Assembly (NCBI GenBank): GCA_036250195.1
Contig: JAVHZZ010000003.1
Coordinates: 332,445,875 to 332,509,874, forward strand
DNA length: 64,000 bases
Origin: Mixophyes australis
Lineage: Eukaryota; Chordata; Amphibia; Anura; Limnodynastidae
Reading direction: 5' to 3'
A program made the position numbers and the translations under genes. This document shows positions 47,600 to 59,115 of the stretch, piece after piece; position 1 is the first letter of the stretch; every line of letters begins with the position of its first letter. The notes below the pieces were generated by a model. It was not told the DNA's origin and ran no database searches. It saw nothing but the letters and a program-made list of their open reading frames with translations.

Positions 47600-48336
47600 G
47601 GGCCCTCATTAATGACAAAACATTCAAAAGTATAAAAAAGTTGCATTTTTTTCATGAAATACATTAGGATTTTATTAATGTCTCCTGTACATAAAACAGA
47701 CTTTTGCTCCTGATTGTAAACACATGTCCTAGCATGCATACTCACCCATTATCGCTAGTGACTGGCACTTAGACTAGACCTGTAGCTGGTGCAAGCAACA
47801 TGACTGAAAATCACGCTGTAGTGTGCACCCGAGCTTGGCAAGCCCTTACTGTACATTGACTAGATGCATACGCTCATTCCCCTCCCAGTTCTGCCCCTGG
47901 TGTCATAGGCACTAGTAAGCAGGAGCGGATCTAGAAAACTGTTGTACCTGGGGCGATTTATGGGGGGGGGGGGGGGGGGGGGGGGGATTTAGGCCCCGCC
48001 CCCTTTCTAACATCTTAGGCTGCGTGGCTGCTCTGATTGTGTTTTAAACACAATCAGAGCGGCCGGACAGCACACTGTCCCTGCCTGTCACGGCTGGACG
48101 GACCTGCACATACTGTGCAGCCGTCGGCAGCAAGTGTCTGCTAGGGGGGGGGCGATTGCCCCGATCGCCCCTCCCCCCCCTGGATCCGCCACTGCTAGTA
48201 AGGGTCATTAGTGGTTGAAGATAAATTGAACATTGCTGCATTCTATGGCGTATTGTTAGATTCTGACCATGTGCAGAATAACTGTGTGCATTATACTCAA
48301 CGTATCACCAGTTATGCACCTTAATGAATCAGGCCC
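47600..48336. mobile_element. DNA element with GGGCC...TCATTAA termini, interrupted by a hAT MITE
   Basis: The left end GGGCCCTCATTAATG and right end TTAATGAATCAGGCCC are imperfect inverted repeats like those of the 5828-6152 element. The interior is interrupted at 47912-48202 by a complete MITE. Without that insertion it would be about 450 bp. The left boundary is less certain. Confidence 0.55.
47912..48202. mobile_element. hAT-type MITE with 8-bp duplication CTAGTAAG
   Basis: The element (47920-48194, 275 bp) has ends CAGGAGCGGATCTAG and CTGGATCCGCCACTG. Exact CTAGTAAG copies flank it at 47912-47919 and 48195-48202. It contains a 25-base poly-G run (47962-47986) and a palindrome CTCTGATTGTG...CACAATCAGAG near 48030-48058. 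Confidence 0.92.
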
Positions 48337-48579
48337 ACTATGTACATGGCGTTTTAATCACCATCGACACTTGGCCATCAGACACGTGTACATAGTGTTC
48401 AGCTGCAGGCAGCCAGCCCTGCTAGGACAAAAGAAGAGGTGGGGTCCAGCAGTCAGGGTGATGACAACCCCTCCCTAAAAATAAGAATAAGTCTATATCC
48501 ACCCCTGGACTCCATGGTCGTCCCTCTGCTATAATGGTAACAAGCCCAGGGTATAGCACTGGTGCTGGTTACTTTAATT

Positions 48580-48596
48580 GGGGGGGGGGGGGGGGG
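48580..48596 (+). repeat. 17-base poly-G run
   Basis: Seventeen consecutive G follow ACTTTAATT. Confidence 0.9.
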
Positions 48597-49324
48597 CTGG
48601 GGTTACTATTATTTATTCTTTTATGAATATATTAAAGATACAGCAGTAATTATTATCTAGTTGATAATAAGGGCTGTCGTATTGTTACTCTAGCCACATT
48701 AAGATATGGTCAGAGCGGTAGGTTTACTCATTTGAGACGCAAAATTGTGGCTTACTCTGAATGAGGCCCCTAATGTGTGAATAGAAATGCATTTGTGGGA
48801 TTTTTTTTTCCAAGATACAAGTTTGTACTTAAATATCTTGCAGTATATTTTACAGTTTACAACTTATCTAATTTCTGTTTTGCATTCCTACAGTAAATGG
48901 TATTCCTGCAGTAATTGGTAATGTGTTTTTTACCTGGATAGTGCAACAGAGAGTATTTTGGCAGGTAATTACCTTTAGCTGTTATAGCATCAAATGTTTT
49001 GTTTTTTTTTGTCAGGAATTAAACACTGACGGAATTTTCTAATGTGATGTAAGTGGATATAATGTGAATAATATTTGTGTATGTTTGCACATTTTTAAGA
49101 GGTGAGGATGAATTAATGGGATTTATACATCATTTATTGTTATGTGTAATGAGAACTTTAAAGAGGGTATAGTTGCTATCGTGAAAGATATGTTGCACAT
49201 TACTGAATTCTCTCAGAGTTATTGTTTAAACTGAAGTTGTTTTCACTGATGTTTTTCTATTACATATTAGGATCTCTATTATCTATCTATGTAGTAAATC
49301 TGCAAAATTCTATAAAATGATACA

Positions 49325-49483
49325 TTGCAATGTGATTCATTACTAAAATTGTTTAACTCTGCCATCCCTCTCCGCCAGCAGTTACATTGGCTGCCTGAAG
49401 TTTATAGAAGTAAATTTAAACTCCTCACTTACAAAGCTCTCAACCAATCCTCCCCCCTACATCTCCAACCTCATCTCTACCTA
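49325..49483 (+). pseudogene. L2-like LINE reverse transcriptase C-terminus, part 1
   Basis: The frame reads QQLHWLPEVYRSKFKLLTYK then ALNQSS. It matches the LHWLP...FKLL..T(F/Y)KAL motif near the C-terminus of L2/CR1-type reverse transcriptase proteins. It is broken at 49484 by the Tc1 insertion and resumes at 51003. Confidence 0.7.
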
Positions 49484-51002
49484 CAATCATGGCCAAAAGT
49501 TTTGAGAATAACACAAGTATTGGCTTTCACAAAGTTTGCTGCTTCAGTGTTTTTAGACCTTTTTGTCAGATGTTGCTATAGTATACTGAAGTAAAATTAC
49601 AAGCATTTCATAAGTGTCAAAGGCTTTTATTGTCACTTACATTAGGTTTATAGAGTCAATATTTGCAGCGTTGACCCTTCTTTTTGAAGACCTCTGCAAT
49701 ACGCCCTGGCATGCTGTCAATCAACTTCTGGGCCACATAATGACTGAGTCTTGCCTAATCAATGCTTGGAGATTGTCAGAACTTCTGTGTTTTTGTTTGT
49801 CCCCCCGCTTCTAGAGGATTGACCACAAGTTCTCAATGGGATTAAGGTCTGGGGAGTTTCATGGCCATGGACCCAAAATTACGATGTTTTGATCCCTGAG
49901 ACACTTCGTTATCATTTTTGCCTTATGGCGAGGTGCTCTATCATGCTGGAAAAGGCATTGTTCGTCACCAAACTGTTTTTTGATGGTTGGGAGAAGTTGC
50001 TCTTGGAGGATGTTTTGGTACCATTCTTTATTCATGGCTGTGTTCTTAAGCAAAATTGTGAGTGAGCCTACTCCCTTGGCTGAGAAGCAACCCCACACAT
50101 GAATGATTTCAGGATGCTTTACTGTTGGCATGACACAGGACTGATGGTAAGGCTCACCTTTCCTTCTCCAGACAAGCGTTTTTCCAGATGCCCCAAACAA
50201 TCTGAAAGAGGATTCATCAAAGAAAATGACTTTACCCCAGTTCTCAGCATTCCAATCCCTTTACCTTTTGCAGAATATCAGTCTGTCCCTGATGTTTTTC
50301 CTGTAGATAAGTGGCTTTTTTGATGGCCTTCTTGGCACCAGGCCATCCTCCAAAAGTCTTCACCTCACTGTGCATGTAGATGCATTCACACCTGCCTTCT
50401 GCCATTCCTGAGCAAGCTCTGCACTGATGGTGTCCCACCGCTGAATCAACTTTAGGAGACAGTCCTGGCGCTTGCTGGATGTTCTTGGGCGCCCTGAAGC
50501 CTCCTTGAAGTTCTAGATGATCCGATAAATGGTTGATTTAGGTGCAATCTTACTAGCATCAATATCCTTGTCAGTAATGCCCTTTTTGTGCAAAGCAATG
50601 ATGATTGTACGTATTTCCTTGCAGATAACTATGGTTAACAGGAATAACAATGATTTCAAGCACCACCTTCCCTTTAAAGCTTCCAGTCTGTTATTCTAAC
50701 TCAATCAGCATGACAGAGTGATCTCCAGCCTTGTCCTCGTCAACACTCTCACCTGTGTTAACGAGAGAATCACTGACCTGATGTCAGCTGGTCCTTTTGT
50801 GGCAGGGCTGAAATGCAGTGGAAATGTTTTTGGGATAAAGTTCATTGTCATAGCAAAAAGGTACTTTGAAATTAATTGCAATAAATCTGATTACTCTTCA
50901 TTACATTCTAGAGTATATGCAAATTGGCATCATACAAACTGGGGCAGAATACTTTGTGAAAAATAATATTTGTGTCATTCTCAAAACTTTTTGCCATGAC
51001 TG
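49484..51002 (-). mobile_element. Tc1/mariner transposon inserted in the LINE
   Basis: The left end CAATCATGGCCAAAAGTTTTGAGAA is matched inverted by the right end TTCTCAAAACTTTTTGCCATGACTG. The length of 1.52 kb fits a full-length Tc1-like element. TA lies next to the left end; the right-hand TA appears mutated. The transposase on the minus strand is broken. Confidence 0.88.
49690..50660 (-). pseudogene. Tc1-like transposase, inactivated
   Basis: Read on the minus strand, the pieces appear in family order. An N-terminal helix-turn-helix region is followed by a GRPRTSS motif, the first catalytic Asp in FFDESS and the second in QHDRAP within a conserved HVWGCFS...FQHDRAPRHKAK block. The final catalytic Glu follows in NSPDLNPIENLW. 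In-frame stop codons occur after the helix-turn-helix region and soon after the IENLW motif, and the frame shifts near 50240. It is no longer functional. The family's enzyme cuts and pastes the element at TA sites. Confidence 0.85.
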
Positions 51003-51205
51003 TCCACTCTCTGCAACCCCCACCGCTCTGCCAATTACCGCTCCCTAACTACTTCATTGATTACCTCTTTCCACATCTACATCCCGCACTTTGTTCGGGA
51101 TGCTCTCCAGCTGTGAATGATCTCCCATGCCATATCAGGTTAGCTTCTACTCTCCAAGGCTTCAAGCGTGGCCCTTAAGACCCTACATAATCCCCTTTGT
51201 TCACA
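51003..51205 (+). pseudogene. L2-like LINE reverse transcriptase C-terminus, part 2
   Basis: It continues the LINE after the Tc1 element. The frame includes NDLPCHIRLASTLQGFKR, the usual end of the L2-type protein (consensus SLP.HIR.A.TL..FK). The LINE ends near 51205. Confidence 0.65.
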
Positions 51206-52990
51206 ATCCTTTTTCCACTACAAAATTTCCCACCAACCACTTACTTCCAACTCTTCCAACCTTATTCTCATGTCTCTAATTTCCCACTCCCCCTTTTCTG
51301 GTGTGCTCTAGGATGCTATATCTCTCTGCAACAGACCTGCATCCATTCACAACCTATGACTTTTCAATCCTTCACTGTTCTTGCCAGTAGAGAATATTGG
51401 CTCTGTCCCTCTGTTTCACCTGCAGCTCTCTTCTATGGGGTAAAATCTGTACTATACATCTCTTCGCTCCATTACACCTCCTCTATTGCCCATCAGGCCC
51501 ACTTTCCCAATTCCTCAACAACTTTCAAATGCCGCCTCTAAAATTGTCATGCCTACTTCCTCCTGTGGTCACTCCCAGTGGACATCATCTCCCACACATT
51601 ACCATAGACACTCCATAGACCTCATGTTTTCACATAATTGTGCCATCTCCAGCTTCTCAAACTCTGCCTACTTGCTTCCTCACCAAATCCTTGTTTGCTT
51701 TTACCTTAACTTGCCTTCTGAGCCACCACCAGCATCCAGATCCATGCGCATACAATGACTACTAAATGGTCTTGACCCAGTCATCTTCTCAACCTCACTT
51801 GAACTGCTCCTCTCTCCTATTTCTACCCTTTTCCTGTACAAATTCTATAGTCTCATTCTACAATACATCACTCACTGTAACCCTAGACGAGACAGCCCAG
51901 GAACAGAAAATAGTCTCCAACAACTCAAACCCCAACCGTGGCACTCCAAATAGACCTGCTACCTGAAAAAATGTTCCTGTATCCCCAAGCACCAATGGAG
52001 AAAATCTTGCCAACCTTCTCCATTACAAACGTATCCTGTCTACTTACAGCCCTTTACTTCAAAAGAAAAATCAACAGGCTGACTCCTTTTCTCCCCGCTC
52101 TTCTTTACCCTCTGAAATAGGCCTTTTGCCGAGACATCCCTCACTAAAGTGACTAATGGTCTACTGACGTTAAATCAAAGGGTTTTTTTCCCTACTCTAC
52201 TCCACCTTGATCTCTCTGATGTTTTACAGCGCTGTTCTATCCTGATTCACATCCTACGTTTGTGAATGCTCCTTCAATATCTACTGCAAACACATCCTCA
52301 CCTCTTCTATCTGTTGGAGTTCTTCAAGACTCTGCTCTTGGGCATCTGCTTTTCTCTCTTAATGCGTCTTTTCTCGTTGACCTAGTAACCTCTATACACA
52401 AATCTAACTCTCCTATCCTGACCTCTCTCTTTCTCTTTTATCCTGTGGGTCCAATTGTTTTCTGCCATCTCCACCTGGATGTCCCAATGTTACCTAATGT
52501 TTAACATGTCCAAAATTTAGCTCAGTATCTTCCCCTCCTGGTGTCACTACTCTTCCGCTAGTCACCCGTACAGTTGACAATATCACACACTCCCTGTTTG
52601 CCAAGCCTACTGCTTTGATGTCACTCTTTACTTCACCCTCATCTTCACTGAACACATACAATCTCTTGCACTCTCTTGTCGCCTTTTTCTTCAAAACATT
52701 ACAAGAATTTGTCTCTCTCACACGCAGGATGTTACCAAATTTCTGATCCATTCTCTCATTATCTTCCTCCGAGTTTCTGCAACCACCTACTATCTGGCCT
52801 TCCCCCTGACCATCTTTACCCTCTGCAATACGTTCTAAATGTGGACCAAAGACTGATTTTTTCCCTCTAGGAAATACACTGAGTGTGTATCCAACATTTG
52901 ATGAAAACATCCAATGTACATCTATTAAGTTTGATAAACGCTGCTGAAACTTCAGTATTCTATACTGGGAGACTGTGATCTTTAAGATCA
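51206..52990 (+). pseudogene. Second LINE remnant (endonuclease and partial reverse transcriptase)
   Basis: Scattered frames on the plus strand recall an L2/CR1-type ORF2. A decayed SLCNRPASIHNL ... SPAALFYG block near 51320-51440 resembles the endonuclease N-terminus. A DLMFSHN block follows near 51615, then LDLSDVLQRCSILIHIL near 52205 (from the RT motif LDLSAAFDTVDH). Last comes FNMSKI.LSIFPS near 52495 (from LNMSKTELLIFP). Many stops and frameshifts interrupt it. The order shows it is separate from the LINE at 49325-51205. Confidence 0.6.
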
Positions 52991-54469
52991 CAGCCTATGG
53001 ACAGAGATTTTCTGGTTCAAACCCAGGTAGTGATAAATATGAAGAAAAGGCCAAAATGCTTGTATGTAACACAAGGTATGAGAACTTTTGTAGACCTTTT
53101 ATAATTGGCAATTTGCATTTTAAGTTTAGTGGTCATTAAGTCAGTGGTTGGCCTTTGGGGAAATCTCCCCTTCCTATTGACTACTGTCACTACCACTACA
53201 AAGATAATTTGTAGCATGTTTTGGGTGCCTTCACTTCATACCTCAGCAATGTTACTAGTTAACAGAGAATTCACGTGCCTGGAAACCCCCCTCCAAGCCT
53301 GGAGCACTATATAATTGAGGTGGCTGGACCCTGCCCCAGCTTCTCGCAGCTCTGCTTGAAAAGGGAGAGCTGTGTTCACCTAGTCCACCCAGCATTGCCC
53401 ATGTGTATTATGGGGATAGGAAGAGTTGGAGAGCAGCCAAGCACTGTCTAAAATTATAACCACGCCCCCACGTATGCTGGTCACGCCTACTGGCGGCGTG
53501 GTGTGGAAACCCCTTTCTACAAATCCTGCATTTGCCCCTGCATGCTGATATTGGTTCAGGCACAACATAGCTTTCTCCACTATGTCAAGGCGACAAATAA
53601 TGTTTAAGAAGTAATCAACATACTAGAGAGCTAAATATAAAACACAGGAGTCTAACCATCATATTCAGACCTTACCCCAGACCCACACAGGGCCCCCTAA
53701 CAGACCACCTGCGAAACAAAACATAGTCACATTTCACAGGGATATTTTTACTTTACTTTTTAGTGCTTTGTTCTGGTGCACTTATTGTAAAATAAATTAT
53801 ATGTCAAACAAATTAACTTTTCATGATTATATACTGTTAAATGCGCTCAACATGCTAACAGACTACATGCTGATGATCAGTTTTATTTAAAGCAAATAAG
53901 TTAGGATCAAGGTGTTGAAATGAAAAAAAATATATATTATTAATGTGAATCAGAGAAACAACCAAGAAAACCATGATTCTTCTGCAGTCTCTCTTATTAG
54001 AATTCATTAACGTATGAGAATGCATAAAGGTAGACGTGTGTTTTGATATTCCTTTAATGCACCATTCAGTTGAATTAAATTAAAATGTTTGTAATGTTAT
54101 AGAAAGCACACTGCAATTTATGATAGTGTCAATGTGAAAGTGTAAATGTAAATTGAGGTGTTAAAAGATTTGTCAATGTATTACAGCTGTTTAAATCAGA
54201 AGAAAGTTAATAATAATGATGTAATATAGAAGTTCACCTGAAATGTGGCTATCACTCCTATCTAAACAGTTATTCAAACTATAATTATACCTGTTTTTAT
54301 TTACTAAAACTGTTATGTTAACAGCAACTATAACATAAAATGAATGAAGTGTAAAATGTGACTTTATTCATGAAAATACACAGATATATTTTTTGGAAAT
54401 GTAGCCCTAATAACTAAAATTGCTCATTGCTATTAAACAATGACTTAAAGCGCTGATCCACTTTTGGAG

Positions 54470-54720
54470 CACCCCCCAACTCCCCCATTTAATATAACAT
54501 GTAGCAGCTCACCCTAAGCAGCAAGTATAAAAGGCTCCTGGAACTCTACTCTTCTCTACTCCAAGGCATGACCCAGCCGGTCATGCCTTGGGCTGGAGGT
54601 CTCAGTCTGTCTTGTATATAGATTGTAATACAAGCCCTGACAAGGCCTGAATATCCAATAGGCTGACTGGGCTGCAGCCTAGAGTGCAAGGCTTTTGGGG
54701 GTGGGCACAACATTTTCGGG
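54470..54720. other. Unassigned stretch with small palindrome
   Basis: CCAAGGCATGACCCAGCCGG / CCGGTCATGCCTTGG at about 54561-54590 form a short hairpin. I see nothing else to assign. Confidence 0.35.
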
Positions 54721-55497
54721 GGTACAAAATTGTGACTGTGAGATGTATAAACTGAAATTCACTTTAAAATAAAAGAGGATAGTTGTTCTCCAAAGTAAAA
54801 AAAAAAAACATGAATGAAAAACGGAGTAAGTTTTTAATATTCATGAATTCCCATGAGACACCCTCAGGTGGGCACTTGAGGATAAGCAAGTAGGATAGAA
54901 AAGGATGTTGAAAGGTGCATATTCAACAGCCTCCTCCCTCCACTCATGTCTTTACCCTCACTAGCGCTTTCTCACACCTCCGTTCTACTATAAAGTTCTG
55001 ATTTTAATGATAAGGAAATGGGTGACAAAAGAGTGCTGTGACCCATTTGAAAACCAAAGTGGAACTGAGTTTCGAAAAAATGGAAACATTATTGGTTGTG
55101 GGCTGCCGGATCTCAAATTAAGGACAAATTAGTTTCTACCATTAACCTGTCATGGAAGTTGAAGGCGTACAAGGAATGTATTGGCCTATAGCACCAACAG
55201 CCCTTAATCAGGCCCTGCACCCGCAATTAATATGGCTTTGACAGATGTATCCGAGTCTCCGTGCAGGTATGCATCTGTTTGCAATTACGCCCTTACTGTA
55301 CTTGGCCTAGGTTAAACTGTCCCCTCCCTCCTTCTCCAGCCGCAGGCTGGCTCAAGGGCATGCAGCTATTTTTGGGCACATACGTAGTGCACATATGCAG
55401 ATTTTATGCGGCAAAACCTTTGTACATCCAACTCAGCATCAGGCCCATAGCACCTTTATAACGTTCATCATAAGTTCCAATATTTACATAATAACAC

Positions 55498-55551
55498 AAA
55501 ATAAAAATAATAATAATAATAATCATAATAAATAATAATAAAAAAAATAAA

Positions 55552-55602
<51 letters not shown>

Positions 55603-55606
55603 GCTT
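55498..55606. repeat. (AAT)n-rich microsatellite
   Basis: Interrupted AAT units run over about 110 bp, with an uninterrupted block at 55551-55591. Confidence 0.9.
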
Positions 55607-55996
55607 TGTTGGATCATTCAGCATCTAAAAAAATAAGGTTAAAGCTAAATATGTATATGCAATAGCTATTTTGCTTATATTTAACATCCTCCCCATGATA
55701 ATAACATACATAACACCCTCCTCCACTCTTCTACAAAACTTCTCACATGCTATACCAAAATTCTTGGAACCTAACAAACTTGTTGTGACATGTTCATTTA
55801 TTATGGAGGGTTTATGATTTCAAACCTCTATTAAGCATTTTATGTCTGCAAATGACCATGTACATGAAACAATTTAACAAACCTATCAAATACAGTGTTA
55901 CATGACTACCTAAATGTATGTAATAACGTATAATTAGCTGGCAAAAATTCATTTAAAACTGAATTGCAACATAAAAGTAATATTATTGAACTTTAC

Positions 55997-56078
55997 CTTT
56001 TGGGAAAAACTCTTCCAATTTCTTTTTATATATTTTGTAATCGACTTCCAAAAATACACAGAAGATTATGCGATCTAT
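55997..56078 (-). CDS. macrod2: macrod2 exon encoding the end of the macrodomain (82 nt)
   Basis: The minus strand has a strong acceptor (TTTTCTCTGATCTTGCAG) at 56079 and donor GTAAAG at 55996. The frame starts in phase 0 and reads IDRIIFCVFLEVD, YKIYKKK, LEEFFPK, ending in phase 1. IIFCVFL(E)VD is the last beta-strand and YKIYKKK the final helix of the MACROD2 macrodomain. MACROD1 differs here (CVFLEKD then a different helix), which favours MACROD2. The protein removes mono-ADP-ribose from acidic residues of proteins and hydrolyses O-acetyl-ADP-ribose. The preceding macrodomain exons were not found between 56079 and 64000, consistent with the very large introns known for this gene. Confidence 0.93.
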
Positions 56079-56831
56079 CTGCAAGATCAGAGAAAAGAAA
56101 ATACAAGTTATCATTGGAAATACATTTGTAATTATTTTTAATATGCACAATATACATGGCAAATTATATTAGATATTAACATACTTCTTTTTTAAAAAAA
56201 ACAGTTGCATAAACTGCATAGAATTAAAACCATATATAATTATTTGCACATACTAATCAAACAATTGCGAGAAAGGGATGCTATCTGTTTTCTTGATAAA
56301 TGCATAGAACTAAAATACGGTAAATAATTAATGGACATGCAGTAAACAGACTAAAAACATTTTGCTAATTTATGGGACATTATTTTTACATTCCAGCCAG
56401 TACTTTAGATATTTATCCTGCACAAATAAAAATATGTAAATTCATTTAGAGAAGAGCGAGTCTCCAGTCTTAGCACTCATTAAGAACTCAGAGAATAAGC
56501 AATGCAAAATGCAGAATCATATTTATCAAATTATTAATTTCAACATCCTCTGTTTTTAATATATCTTAATGGATTGTAGCTATATTCTCTAATTCTCCAG
56601 CAGGGAATTACAAAAATATGCCTTGCATAGCCCTCGCAAGTGGATACTCCAACTATATTGTATTATGAAAGTGGAGTTTATCTCAATGTTTCCCTTTTCA
56701 CCTTCTTTCCCCTAACTGGCACAATCGAGTGGGGTTTCAGGGTTCACTACCCTCAAACCCAACCATTCCCGACATACATACACATTGTAAGAATTCTTAA
56801 GGCATTGTCTAACTGGACAGGATATCAGCCA
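56079..56831 (-). other. macrod2: macrod2 intron (upstream part), unassigned
   Basis: AT-rich sequence upstream of the macrodomain exon on the minus strand. No exon or complete element is seen. Confidence 0.5.
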
Positions 56832-57153
56832 TTTATCATCACCATTTATTTATATAGCGCCACTGATTCCGCAGCGTTGTACAGAGAACTCATTCACATC
56901 AGTCCCTGCCCCATTGGAGCTTGCAGTCTAAATTCCCTAACATACACACACAGACAGATTAGGGTCAATTTTGATAGCAGCCAATTAACCTACCTGTATG
57001 TTTTTGGAGTGTGGGAGGAAACCGGAGCACCCGGAGGAAACCCACGCAAACACAGGGAGAACATACAAACTCCACACAGATAAGGCCATGTTCGGGAATT
57101 GAACTCATGACCCCAGCACTGTGAGGCAGAAGTGCTAACCAGTTAGCCACCGT
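56832..57153 (-). mobile_element. tRNA-derived SINE, full-length inverted copy
   Basis: It is the complement of the family at 16377 and 30389. It begins with TTTATCATCACCATTTATTT (3' tail) and ends with GTGCTAACCAGTTAGCCACCG (tRNA-like head). The (CT)n(GT)n tract is shortened to CACACACACAGACAGA. Confidence 0.83.
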
Positions 57154-58053
57154 TTAAGCTAAAATAAATTCATATATGTTTAAAGGGGAGCTAAAATACA
57201 TTAAAATACCATATTTACAAATAAAGAGGCATCTATTTATATAAGTGAAAGTGAAGAAGTGATATTTCATACTGAATTTCTTCAATTCTACATTATCAGC
57301 TCTTACCGACTGGTGGCAGCCATGATTTTCTATGCTGTATGCACCAAGTGTAAAATATAAATATTTATGGTAAAGTGCATTGAGCAACATGTGAATCATT
57401 TTCTGATTAAACAGAGCTGTTGTATCAATCAAAGAAAAGCAAGACAATATGGTTCACCTTCTTCATTTAACATTTACTTTACCGGCACCATTTAGAGAAA
57501 ATGGGCAGGCAACAGTTTTAATATTTTTGACTAGCACTTCTGAATAGTATGTACTGTAGAAGATGTCAAAACTTTGAAATAAAATTTCTTATGCAATATG
57601 ATGTACAAAAATTAGGATATTAATTTGATTTCATTAAGCAAAAACTTTGGATATATTTGAACATAGCTAAGAATTTGGACTTGGAAAATAGGATTTTGTG
57701 CAGTCATAAAATCAATAATGACATAAAAAATTAATACAACTACAACAACTGCAGGCATAATAATGTGCTTATATATAGGATCAATAAAATCAGATGTGGC
57801 TTTTATTATACATAATAACTTACAGTAGTATGTGCATTATTCCTTATAATACAAAAGCTTACCTTATGATTACTGAGCTGGTGACGTCATAACAGCCTGA
57901 TTATAAGCAATGGCCACAGGAATCACCATTTATTCTGATATTATTTACATAACTTTATGCATATTATTATTATTATGACAATAATATAATAACAGCACAA
58001 ATAATAATAATACATTACGGATCCCAGCTAATGTACATAACAGCTGTCTAGAA
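57154..58053. other. Unassigned AT-rich sequence
   Basis: I see no gene or complete element. An A/T-rich (ATT)n-like stretch lies at 57960-58010. Confidence 0.5.
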
Positions 58054-58480
58054 CTATAACATGCATTTAAAAATATGTATTTGTGAATATGTTACTAACA
58101 CATAACCTAGCATTGGGGTTATCCCATGTCTTCTTTCTTTAGTAGAACTATTTGTCACTGGTTGATGTCTGAGATTAGGGTCCTTCCATTGAACACAGTC
58201 ACGTAAATGCATTGCCATTTCTTTTAAACAATATTTACATGGAGAATTGAGCAGAGCTGGGTTTGACATGTTGTGGCTAAGATCACCATCAATAAGGATG
58301 TAAAGTGTTTTTGAAAACATTTGCTTTGCTAATATATCCATCAGCAACGAAGAATTCATTTTTGCCAGACACGCAGACTTGATAGTTTCCCCCCCCATCA
58401 ATCTTCTTGGTTATTAGGCCCTTGTCTTTGGAAGTAGGATGCACAGTGATAGGTTTGAAATATTTGAAAATGACCTCCAT
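58054..58480 (-). pseudogene. Unrecognised frameshifted coding remnant, possibly hAT-like
   Basis: Two overlapping minus-strand frames follow one another. The first (58480-58289) starts MEVIFKYFKPI and the second (58401-58054) contains SPCKYCLKEMAMHLRDCVQW. The C-x2-C ... H-x3-C pattern recalls a shortened BED-type zinc finger as found at the N-terminus of hAT transposases. I do not recognise the protein with confidence. The frame change suggests decay. Confidence 0.3.
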
Positions 58481-59115
58481 TTTTCATAGTTACTAGTTAT
58501 GTGACAGCTGACATAGCCAGAATAATCCTACATTCAGCAAAATTACCCAAACAAAAAAGGATGCGTTGTCATTAAGTCAATTTGCTGTGGTACCTTGGTC
58601 ATAAATTGCAAAGATGTGGATATTGTAACTATGAAAATGTCAATGTAAATTGCTAAAGCTATTGCTGAAAGACAGTGTGTGTAAGAAGTATATTTGCATA
58701 TTGTATCCCAGTTGTTTGTTCAAAAATACACCGAATTTTTTAATAAAAATATTAAAAAAAATACTGTAAGTACTGTAATACTATTAATGTTTTGGTGTTT
58801 TATATTGTATGGTACACTGTTCTCATGAATTATTAGAGCACAGTTAAACCTACAAACAAATCCCTGATCTTATATTTAAAAGCCCTGCAAATCTTAACCA
58901 AGGTGTTGCAAATATTTATAATTAATTTGCTGTTAAGTTTTTAAACTGTTCTGTTGTTCTGGCTGCCACTTATCATGCACAGCTGCCAAGCTGAGATAGT
59001 GCTGCCGACCAATATAGATACTGTTGAATTTTAATGGCATGTTGTTCTTTTTGCCAGAAATGGCCATTTGTCAATACCAAAAGTGTCACAAGTGCAGAGT
59101 AAATGTTGCTTTGTG
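58481..59115. other. Unassigned AT-rich sequence
   Basis: I see no gene or element. Confidence 0.5.

Larger units (their letters stand above)
34730..55996 (-). other. macrod2: macrod2 intron (21,267 bp)
   Basis: The intron lies between the macrodomain exon (55997-56078) and the first tail exon. Its many inserted elements are listed separately. Stretches 35364-37463, 37884-41347, 42005-42713, 42877-43825, 44677-45752, 46936-47599, 48337-49324, 52991-55497 and 55607-55996 hold nothing I can assign apart from single short repeat scraps. Confidence 0.65.

Noticed and set aside
50718..50966. 82-codon plus-strand ORF in the Tc1 element
   Set aside because: It runs antisense to and upstream of the transposase remnant in the element's terminal region and resembles no protein.
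52975..53040. tRNA-like stretch with TTCAAAC loop and CTGTGATC/GATCACAG stem
   Set aside because: The T arm and an anticodon-like arm can be drawn, but there is no acceptor stem or D arm and the implied anticodon is TTA. It is most likely chance or a decayed SINE head.
54238..54261. 24-nt phase-1 candidate exon on the minus strand (reads RSDSHIS)
   Set aside because: The phase fits, but the acceptor region is poor and so short a frame is expected by chance in 20 kb of intron. RNA evidence would be needed.
57307..57334. Possible alternative first exon with ATGGCTGCCACC and donor GTAAGAG on the minus strand
   Set aside because: It ends in phase 2 from that ATG, while the next exon at 56078 needs phase 0.
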